This document shows positions 1-6,895 of a stretch of 9,075 nucleotides of DNA, piece by piece. The translations under genes were made by a program, and so were the position numbers. The stretch is from Acidimicrobiaceae bacterium (GTDB lineage: Bacteria > Actinomycetota > Acidimicrobiia > Acidimicrobiales > Ilumatobacteraceae): contig DMQJ01000259.1 in NCBI GenBank assembly GCA_003455715.1, positions 452 through 9,526 of the forward strand, written 5' to 3'. Numbering within the stretch: the first letter of the stretch is position 1; each line of letters starts with the position of its first letter. The notes under the pieces are model-generated. The model did no database searches, had not been told where the DNA came from, and worked only from the letters and a program-made list of their open reading frames with translations.

Positions 1-13
1 GCTCTTCCGATCT
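1..13. other. Illumina adapter remnant (non-native)
   Basis: Bases 1-13 read GCTCTTCCGATCT, the exact 3' end of the common Illumina sequencing adapter; the reverse complement AGATCGGAAGAGC is the usual adapter read-through start. Native coding sequence resumes at base 14 in the frame of the minus-strand ATPase gene. This is an untrimmed assembly end. An automated annotation would add a false R-S-E-E tail to that gene. Confidence 0.93.
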
Positions 14-1123
14 CTTGTAGTCGACGTCGACGGGGTTCTGCGTGCTCAGCACCACGCCCACGCCGAACGCACGGGCCTGCTTCATCAGCGTCATGATGGG
101 CTTCTTGGTGGGCGGCGCTGCCGTCGGGGGTAGGTAACCCGCCACCTCATCCATGTAGAGCAGCGCGCGCAGATCGGTGGTGCCGCTCTGCTTGCGCATC
201 CAGGTGACCAGCTTGCTGAGCACCAGGGTGGTGACGAACTGGCGCTCCTGATCGCTGAGGTGGGCGGTCGTGACGATGGCGCAGCGCGGCCGACCGTCGG
301 GGCCGCGCAGCATGGCATCGATGTCGAGCGCCGGGCCGGCCATCCAGGCGGCGAACGACGGCGAGGCAAGCAACCCGTTGAGCTGCAGGGCAAAGGCCTG
401 GCGATCTTTCGGGGGGAAGAACTGATCGAGCTCGAACACGCCGAGTTTGCGGATGGGCGGGTTCATCACCATGCCCACGAGCGTGGGGAGATCGAGCCCG
501 CGGTTGGCGTTCCATTCGTGTGCGATGAGGTTGCTGAGGAGAATGTGTTCGCGGCTCGACAGGGGATCGGCTTCGATGCCCACCAGTTCCAGCAGGCCGC
601 TGACGTAGCCCTCGATCTCGTCGCCGACGATCTCGGGGTCGGCACCCACGCCTGGCGCATTCAGCGAGCCGACGATGTTGAGGCTCACCCCGCCGGTGGA
701 ACCCGGCGTGTAGATGGTGAACTCGGTGGCAGCACGCAGCGCTGCGATGCGCTCGGGGCCCACCCCCCACTTGCCGAGGCCGCCGCTCCACAGGGCGGCC
801 TGGGCGGCGGCGAACTCGGGCACCGTCTGCCCGGCCTTTGATGCATCGCCCTCGTTCACCCACGGTTCGAAGTCGGTCGGGGCGAGTGCCGGGAAGGTGA
901 GGCACAGGTTGGTGAGGTCGCCCTTCGGGTCGATGAGCAGGGTGGGCACACCGGCGGCCAGGGCCTCCTCGATGAGGACGATGCCGAGGCCGGTCTTGCC
1001 CGAGCCGGTCATACCCACGATGACCCCATGGGTGGTGAAGTCGCCGCTGGGCAGCAGCACGTTCTGGTCGGTGCGCTCGTGGGAGGCCGGGTCGATCAGC
1101 CCGCCGAGGAAGAGATCAGCCAT
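14..1123 (-). CDS. HerA/DUF87-like P-loop ATPase, N-terminal part (runs off left edge)
   Basis: 370 codons of an ATP-binding protein of the HerA/FtsK-type superfamily (DUF87/DUF853-like), a group of DNA- or membrane-associated motor ATPases whose cellular role is mostly undefined. The Walker A motif GMTGSGKT lies at residues 37-44. A strand with LLIDPKGDL follows, typical of this family. The Walker B strand LLYMDEV holds D325 and E326. The last visible residues, STQNPVDVDYK, match the conserved sensor-like motif that follows Walker B in these proteins. Family members usually continue for several hundred more residues, so the C-terminal half is missing. The ATG at 1123 is chosen because the protein begins well there and a TAGGTT box ends 6 nt upstream, which suggests a leaderless transcript. 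There is no Shine-Dalgarno sequence. The neighbour is divergent, so no operon partner is visible. The ATPase family is secure; the function as a helicase is not shown. Confidence 0.9.
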
Positions 1124-1129
1124 GCGCCG

Positions 1130-1135
1130 AACCTA
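1130..1135 (-). promoter_or_regulatory. Probable -10 box of a leaderless promoter for the HerA-like gene
   Basis: The minus strand reads TAGGTT, then CGGCGC, then the ATG at 1123. The box matches the TAnnnT pattern of actinobacterial -10 elements and the 6-nt distance places the transcript start at or beside the start codon. The hexamer 17 nt further upstream, TGCGGC, is a poor -35. The call rests on position and pattern only. Confidence 0.4.
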
Positions 1136-1204
1136 GCCGCGCCGTGCCCCGTGCCGCACTGGGTACTGCCCAACCTCGTCTAGGCAATCACTACTCAGGC
1201 GGCC

Positions 1205-2251
1205 GTGACGATCACTCTGCACGATGACGACATGCGATCAGCCCGTCTGCTGTGTGTATCCGGTGTTCTTGGCCTCCTCTCCCTCGGCGCGACGCAGGGT
1301 GCCCGAGCCGCCGCCGACCCCGACATCTACGCCTTTGGTGCTGCCAGCGGGGTGAGCATCGCTAATGGGGGTTCGTTCGGCATGGGGACGACAACCGTGG
1401 GGGTCCCGTTCGTGCAGACGATTGTGGTGGGCAACACCACAGGGACGCTGGCCATCAGCGGCGTCGACATGCCGGCGGGCTTCACCTTGACGCAGGCGCC
1501 GCCAGCCACTGTCGAGGGCGGTGCTTCGCACGGCATGAACGTGCGGTGCGACGCTGCGGCCGTCGGCACCTTCTCGGGAGAACTGGTGATCCATAGCGAT
1601 GATCCCGACGAACCCGACTTTGTGATCAACCTGTCGTGCACGGTGCAGGCAGCAGGGGCGGCCTCGATTCGCCTGGTCACCAACACCAACCTTTCCATCG
1701 CCGACGGAGGCTCCATCACGTTGCCGCCCGGCGACGGTGTTTTGGTGCGGGTGTACAACGACGAAGGCTCCACGGGTCCGCTGATTCTCGACATCCCCAA
1801 CATGGCCCCTGCCGGCGCAGTTGTCGGGACGCCGCTTCCCGACGACGTGGTGAGTGCGGGTGGTGCGTCCGTCTACATCAACGTGCGGTGCGCAACCACG
1901 CTCAACAGCTCGGGGGTTCCTGTCACAGGGACATACACCGTGACACTCGGCAACAACGTCGCCGGCTCGGAGAATCCCTACACATTCACGCTCAACTGCA
2001 CCGACGAGGTGCCGCCGGTGACCGATCCGCCGGTGACTGATCCGCCGGCCACGAATCCGCCCGTCACGAATCCGCCGGTCACGAATCCGCCGGTGACGCA
2101 GCCGGGGGCGGGGGCTGGTGGGCCCGACCGAGGGCTTCCCTCCACTGGCGGTTCGGCCGTACTGGCGTGGGTGGCGCTCGGCGGCGTCGTGTGGGGTGTG
2201 TTCGCCCTCTGGTTGAGCAGGCGTCCGGCTCAGCGGAACGTGACCCGGTAG
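1205..2251 (+). CDS. Secreted LPxTG-type surface protein with two Ig-like domains
   Basis: A 348-residue exported protein probably linked to the cell wall by a sortase. Numbering is from the GTG at 1205. Residues 11-35 form a signal peptide with a hydrophobic core and a likely cut after A33-R34-A35. Two beta-rich domains of about 110 residues follow (about 40-147 and 150-268) and resemble choice-of-anchor D/HYDIN-type Ig-like domains. Each has the motif NVRC and a later LSC or LNC, so C115/C145 and C229/C265 may form one disulfide per domain. Residues 270-299 are six PPVT(D/N)-type pentapeptides, a wall-spanning stalk. LPSTGG at 311-316, a hydrophobic segment at about 318-337 and the basic tail SRRPAQR complete a sorting signal. 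No sortase gene is in view. An ATG at 1232 (M10) would give a more typical signal peptide; neither start has a good ribosome site. The 3' end overlaps the convergent regulator by 22 bp. The ligand or role is unknown. Confidence 0.85.
   Translation: MTITLHDDDMRSARLLCVSGVLGLLSLGATQGARAAADPDIYAFGAASGVSIANGGSFGMGTTTVGVPFVQTIVVGNTTGTLAISGVDMPAGFTLTQAPPATVEGGASHGMNVRCDAAAVGTFSGELVIHSDDPDEPDFVINLSCTVQAAGAASIRLVTNTNLSIADGGSITLPPGDGVLVRVYNDEGSTGPLILDIPNMAPAGAVVGTPLPDDVVSAGGASVYINVRCATTLNSSGVPVTGTYTVTLGNNVAGSENPYTFTLNCTDEVPPVTDPPVTDPPATNPPVTNPPVTNPPVTQPGAGAGGPDRGLPSTGGSAVLAWVALGGVVWGVFALWLSRRPAQRNVTR
2012..2101 (+). repeat. Six tandem 15-bp repeats encoding PPVT(D/N)
   Basis: Six in-frame 15-bp units follow one another without gaps. 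They encode PPVTD, PPVTD, PPATN, PPVTN, PPVTN and PPVTQ. The units differ mostly at third codon positions and in the last codon, which switches from Asp to Asn to Gln. They form the Pro/Thr-rich stalk between the second Ig-like domain and the LPSTG signal. Copy number in such repeats can vary between strains, and short-read assembly may have collapsed it. Confidence 0.9.
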
Positions 2252-2874
2252 CTGCAGCGCTGGCCGCCGTCGAGCAGGTGCTGCTCGCGCTGCACCGCAA
2301 CCTCGGGGCCGAGCGCCTGCTCGAACAGCGAGAGTTCCGCACTGCACAGGCTGCCGCAGCTCCCTGCGGCACCTTGGATGGGGCAGTGGTGCTCCACCAG
2401 GTCGATGTGGTCGTCGGCTTCCACGGCTTCGGCCAGGTAGCCCTCGGCGTTGCGCAGTTCGGCCAAGCGGTGCACCCGCTCGGCCGGGTCGTCGGTGCCC
2501 GCTAGCGCAGTTCGGTAGGCGGCCAACTGTCGGTCGGCGCGGGTGCGCACCACCTTCTCCAGCGCCTCGTCGCCCAGCGCGGACCTGATGCTCTCGATGA
2601 GATCGACGGTGAGATCGGCGTGACGGTCGGCGAACAGTGGGGCGGCAGAGGCGCTCAGACGCCAGTGCACGGGTGGGCGTCCGCGGCCGGCGGTGGGCAT
2701 CGTGACCCGCTCGACGAGGTCGCTCGCCTCGAGCGACTCCAGGTGCTGGCGAATCGCCGTGTCGGTGAGCCCGAACTCGGCGGCGAGCTCGGGCGCAGTG
2801 GCCGTGTCGGCGCGCTTGAGCCGCTCGATGATGCGCCGCTTGGCGCCCGAGAGATCGGCCAGGGTGTCGGACAC
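2230..2874 (-). CDS. SufR-like winged-helix regulator with Fe-S-type cysteine set
   Basis: A 214-residue DNA-binding regulator of the SufR/DeoR-like group. Known SufR proteins bind an iron-sulfur cluster and repress suf genes when clusters are plentiful. Residues 10-73 form a winged helix-turn-helix: [12 protein letters not shown], then [21 protein letters not shown] as the recognition part, then the wing [12 protein letters not shown] helical linker follows. The C-terminal part has HHC164-P, C177 after 12 intervening residues, and C207 in QRCSYRV. This matches the three-cysteine layout of SufR-type sensors; C173 is an extra cysteine. The GTG at 2874 is preferred because a TAGGCT box lies 7 nt upstream, as in leaderless genes; an ATG at 2892 would add six residues. 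The gene is divergent from the PLP-enzyme genes, which suggests control of them and of itself. No suf genes are in the window. The family call is good; the cluster and the targets are inferred. Confidence 0.86.
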   Translation of the reverse strand: MSDTLADLSGAKRRIIERLKRADTATAPELAAEFGLTDTAIRQHLESLEASDLVERVTMPTAGRGRPPVHWRLSASAAPLFADRHADLTVDLIESIRSALGDEALEKVVRTRADRQLAAYRTALAGTDDPAERVHRLAELRNAEGYLAEAVEADDHIDLVEHHCPIQGAAGSCGSLCSAELSLFEQALGPEVAVQREQHLLDGGQRCSYRVTFR

Positions 2875-2881
2875 GCACGCC

Positions 2882-2887
2882 AGCCTA
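2882..2887 (-). promoter_or_regulatory. Probable -10 box of a leaderless promoter for the SufR-like gene
   Basis: The minus strand reads TAGGCT, then GGCGTGC, then the GTG at 2874. The TAnnnT pattern and the 7-nt distance suit a leaderless actinobacterial transcript and support this GTG over the upstream ATG, which would lie 5' of the box. No clear -35 is visible at 16-18 nt. Confidence 0.38.
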
Positions 2888-2960
2888 CCCATTACCGAAG
2901 TCGAACTTGTGATATTCGGCAGCGCCCCTGCGGACGGGAGCGCGCAATCCGGCCCGCAAG

Positions 2961-2975
2961 TTGACAAAATGTCAA
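2961..2975. promoter_or_regulatory. Perfect palindrome TTGACA-AAA-TGTCAA, candidate operator
   Basis: Bases 2961-2975 are TTGACAAAATGTCAA, a perfect 6-bp inverted repeat around a 3-bp spacer. It is A+T-rich in very G+C-rich surroundings. It sits in the divergent region between the SufR-like regulator and the first PLP gene and ends 2 nt before the ATG at 2978. CAAAAT (2965-2970) inside it, 7 nt from that ATG, could be the -10 box of a leaderless promoter, so a bound repressor would block transcription. Binding by the neighbouring regulator is an inference from position; the sequence does not obviously match published SufR boxes as I recall them. Confidence 0.6.
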
Positions 2976-2977
2976 AC

Positions 2978-4510
<1,533 letters not shown>

Positions 4511-4522
4511 GGCGAACCCACC

Positions 4523-5845
4523 ATGATCGAGCGCCCGCTCGTGGCTGGTTGGAGCTGCGCAGTGTGCGGCGCGTCGGTCGACATTGCCGAGCCGTTCTCG
4601 TGGGCGTGCCCGCGGGCGGCTGGGGGAGGGCATCATGCGCTGCAACTGGTGCAGTCGATCTCGCCATTGCGGTCGTCGGGGGAGGCCAACCCGTTCCTCG
4701 CCTTCCGCCGCTACCTCGCCGTGGATGCCTTCATGGGGGCGCACGGGCTCACCGACTTGGCGCGGGCCGCGTTGGTCGCGGAATCCGACTCGCTGGTCGC
4801 GGCGGTGGCAGGCACCGGGTTCGTCACCACGCCGTTCGAGCGAGCGGATGCACTCAGCGACGCGCTCGGCTTCTCGGCCGATGGCGGGGTGTGGGTGAAG
4901 GACGAGACGCACAACGTGGCGGGCAGCCACAAGGCTCGTCACCTGTTCACGATCTTGCTGCACCTTCGAGCGGCCGAGCAGATGGGCCTGGCGCCGTGGC
5001 TGCAGAACGGCACGGGTCGGCCCCCGCTGGCGATTGCTTCGTGTGGCAATGCGGCGCTGGCCGCCGCGACGTTGGCGGCATCGGTGAGCTGGCCCATTCA
5101 GGTGTTCGTGCCACCAACGGCCAGCCCTTCGGTCACCGACCGGCTCCGCCAGTTGGAGGCGCACGTCGTCACCTGCCCCCGTGTGCCCTCCGACCCGCCG
5201 GGCGACCCCTGCGTGCATCGCTTCCGCGAGGCGGTGGCCGCAGGCGCGGTGCCGTTCAGCGTGCAGGGCACGGAGAACGCGTGGTGTCTCGATGGCGGGC
5301 GCACCATCGGCTGGGAGATGGCGCGGCACATGGAGGAGCACATCGAAGGGCCACCCTTCGACCGCCTGTTCGTGCAGGTGGGTGGCGGCGCGTTCGCCGC
5401 GAGTGTGATGGCGGGGTTCCGCATGAGTGGCATCACCCCTCGCCTCCACGCCGTACAGACCGAAGCATGTGCGCCATTGGCTCGGGCATGGTCGTCGATG
5501 CACGAGCGCCAACTCGGCAAAGCCGACACCGGATCGCACTGGGATGAGTGCATGTGGGCCTGGGAACACGTGGGGGCGTCGGCCGCTGACGGCATTCTCG
5601 ACGACGAGACCTACGACTGGCTTCCCGTGGTGAGCGCGATGGCCGACGGGCATGGTTCGCCCGTGGTCGTGGACGAAGCCGACGTGCTGGAGGCCAACGA
5701 AACCGGGTGCCGCACCACGGGCATCGACGCCAGCCACACGGGCACCGCCGGGCTTGCCGGGCTGGTGGCCCTGCGCCGTGAAGGCCCCGACCAGGTGCAG
5801 CCCGACGAACGCGTGGCGGTGGTGTTCTCCGGCGTGCGACGATGA
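4523..5845 (+). CDS. Threonine synthase-like fold-type II PLP-dependent enzyme
   Basis: A 440-residue PLP enzyme, distinct in sequence from the one just upstream. The N-terminus has C12-x2-C15 and WAC29P, like the zinc-ribbon lead of many threonine synthases, but the fourth cysteine is missing and H37/H38 may replace it. KDETHNVAGSHKARH contains the likely Schiff-base lysine K137. SCGNAALAAAT (S173-N176 onwards) is the asparagine loop. VQVGGGAFAAS at 284-294 is the phosphate-binding glycine loop. DASHTGTAGLAGL near the C-terminus matches the region that contacts the pyridine nitrogen. The start is supported by GAGG 10 nt upstream. The gene follows the first PLP gene by 12 nt and precedes the DUF1992 gene by 4 nt, so the three are probably co-transcribed. 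It may be a threonine synthase, a serine/threonine dehydratase-like lyase or a new specificity; the sequence does not decide. There are no thrA or thrB neighbours to support threonine synthesis. Confidence 0.87.
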   Translation: MIERPLVAGWSCAVCGASVDIAEPFSWACPRAAGGGHHALQLVQSISPLRSSGEANPFLAFRRYLAVDAFMGAHGLTDLARAALVAESDSLVAAVAGTGFVTTPFERADALSDALGFSADGGVWVKDETHNVAGSHKARHLFTILLHLRAAEQMGLAPWLQNGTGRPPLAIASCGNAALAAATLAASVSWPIQVFVPPTASPSVTDRLRQLEAHVVTCPRVPSDPPGDPCVHRFREAVAAGAVPFSVQGTENAWCLDGGRTIGWEMARHMEEHIEGPPFDRLFVQVGGGAFAASVMAGFRMSGITPRLHAVQTEACAPLARAWSSMHERQLGKADTGSHWDECMWAWEHVGASAADGILDDETYDWLPVVSAMADGHGSPVVVDEADVLEANETGCRTTGIDASHTGTAGLAGLVALRREGPDQVQPDERVAVVFSGVRR

Positions 5846-5849
5846 CGGC

Positions 5850-6284
5850 GTGAGCACGTCGTCGCGTGACGGGCGCAAGCCGCCCGGCATCAGTTGGGAG
5901 AGTTGGGTCGACCAGCAGATCCGCGAAGGTCGCGAACGAGGCGAGTTCGACAACCTGCCGGGCAAAGGCAAACCGCTGCCCGGCTTGGGCGAGTTCCGCG
6001 ACGAGGACTGGTGGGTGAAGGCCAAGATGCGGGCCGAACGGCTCAGCTACTTGCCACCCACCCTGCGCATCCGCAAGGAGGCGGAGGAAGCCCGCGAGGC
6101 CATTGCCGCAGCAACTCGCGAGGAGGTCGTCAGGGCCATCCTCGCCGACATCAACTCGCGCATCCGCGACATCAACCGTCGGGGCGCCGAGGGGCCGCCG
6201 AGCACGCTGATGCCCCTCGATGAGGCGGCCGTCCTCGAAGCGTGGCGCAGGGCACGATCGTCAGGCGACGGGTCAGCCGACTGA
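5850..6284 (+). CDS. DUF1992 domain protein (DnaJC28-like conserved domain)
   Basis: A 144-residue protein with the DUF1992 signature: SWESWVDQQIREGRERGEFDNLPGKGKPLP, followed by a charged helical stretch with YLPPTLRIRKEAEEARE. The domain is found alone in bacteria and within DNAJC28 in animals; its biochemical role is not established. The middle and C-terminal part is strongly helical and charged, without a membrane segment or signal peptide, so it is probably cytosolic. The GTG at 5850 is chosen because it follows the stop of the second PLP gene by 4 nt and leads straight into the domain. No Shine-Dalgarno is visible, so translation is probably coupled. The 3' end overlaps the convergent DUF1697 gene by 12 bp. 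Linkage to the PLP genes may be only transcriptional. Confidence 0.85.
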   Translation: MSTSSRDGRKPPGISWESWVDQQIREGRERGEFDNLPGKGKPLPGLGEFRDEDWWVKAKMRAERLSYLPPTLRIRKEAEEAREAIAAATREEVVRAILADINSRIRDINRRGAEGPPSTLMPLDEAAVLEAWRRARSSGDGSAD

Positions 6285-6285
6285 C
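6272..6285. terminator. Small symmetric hairpin spanning two convergent stop codons
   Basis: GTCAG-CCGA-CTGAC forms a perfect 5-bp stem with a 4-nt loop. Each arm holds the stop codon of one of the two convergent genes: TGA at 6282-6284 on plus and TCA at 6273-6275 for the minus strand. It could act weakly in both directions. The stem is short and has no T-tract, so it is a weak terminator candidate and may be a by-product of the overlapping stops. Confidence 0.25.
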
Positions 6286-6812
6286 AGCTTGGCGGCCACT
6301 GCCTCCACCACGTTCCACGCTCGGCTTGAGGCCGGCACCTTCCACCGCTTCTCCACCCACCCGTTGAACCCTCCCTGCATCCGGCCACCTCGAGGGAAGG
6401 CGAAGCACACCACCGTCGGGTCGATGTGGCCAACGACCACCCCATGCTGCTCGGTGAGTTCCGTGGTGTCGGGGTTCGCCGGAGGCCGACCGAGGAAGGT
6501 GGCCTCGAGCTGAAACGCGTCGTGATCGAGATGGGCGAACGGGCGGCGAGCCACTAGGTCGATCACCTCGCCAGGCGTGCGCAGCATCACGTCGACGGCC
6601 CTCAGCCCATGGGCCTCCATGGCGGTCTGCATGCGCTGCGCAACCGTGTCTCGATCGTCGTCGTCGGTGAGGAAGATGTTGCCGGTGTGAAGGTGCCACG
6701 ACACGCCGCGGCACCCGGCGGCGGTGAGCACCTCGGCGAGGGTCTGCATGCGGATGCGGTTGTGTGGCGACCCGTTGATGGCCCGGATGAATGCCACCCA
6801 CCGCTGTTCCAT
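6273..6812 (-). CDS. DUF1697 family protein
   Basis: A 179-residue protein of the DUF1697 family, small cytosolic bacterial proteins of unknown function. The family pattern is clear: an opening strand RWVAFIRAING, then the helix MQTLAEVLTAAGCRGVSWHLHTGNIFL, which corresponds to the usual alpha/beta unit ending in a QSGN-like turn (here HTGN). A second similar alpha/beta unit follows, and it ends with the typical closing R(A/T)WNVVE-type helix. Length matches the family. The ATG at 6812 follows a run of Gs without proper spacing for a ribosome site. The gene is divergent from the helicase (83-bp gap) and convergent with the DUF1992 gene. No substrate or partner can be inferred. Confidence 0.87.
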   Translation of the reverse strand: MEQRWVAFIRAINGSPHNRIRMQTLAEVLTAAGCRGVSWHLHTGNIFLTDDDDRDTVAQRMQTAMEAHGLRAVDVMLRTPGEVIDLVARRPFAHLDHDAFQLEATFLGRPPANPDTTELTEQHGVVVGHIDPTVVCFAFPRGGRMQGGFNGWVEKRWKVPASSRAWNVVEAVAAKLSVG

Positions 6813-6886
6813 CCCCCTAGTTCACCACGCCCGACATCGACCCGCTGAGGCATCGGCGACGAGACGGGCTGGGCGCCGGGCAGACT

Positions 6887-6892
6887 GGGGAG
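6887..6892 (+). promoter_or_regulatory. Ribosome binding site of the helicase gene (close spacing)
   Basis: GGGGAG ends only 3 nt before the ATG at 6896. The motif is a fair Shine-Dalgarno match but the spacing is shorter than usual. It still is the best support for this start, since the protein aligns in style from here and no other start lies nearby upstream. Confidence 0.35.
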
Positions 6893-6895
6893 ATC

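Noticed and set aside
260..1136. Plus-strand open frames at 260-841 and 714-1136
   Set aside because: They are opposite the HerA-like ATPase, whose Walker A, Walker B and STQNPVD motifs are all in the minus-strand frame.
2012..2101. CRISPR-like array
   Set aside because: The units are 15 bp, contiguous without spacers, in frame and encode a Pro/Thr-rich stalk.
1238..2878. A 546-codon minus-strand frame crossing the LPxTG gene and the regulator
   Set aside because: It is out of frame with the true regulator and runs through a gene with a signal peptide and sorting signal; its composition is Arg/His-rich.
2961..2966. TTGACA as a consensus -35 box
   Set aside because: The start codon at 2978 is too close for a -10 box and transcript start at normal spacing before it. 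It is better read as one arm of the palindrome.
2693..2977. N-terminal extension of the first PLP gene back to 2693
   Set aside because: It would overlap the DNA-binding domain of the SufR-like gene on the other strand and the palindrome; the added residues show no family similarity.
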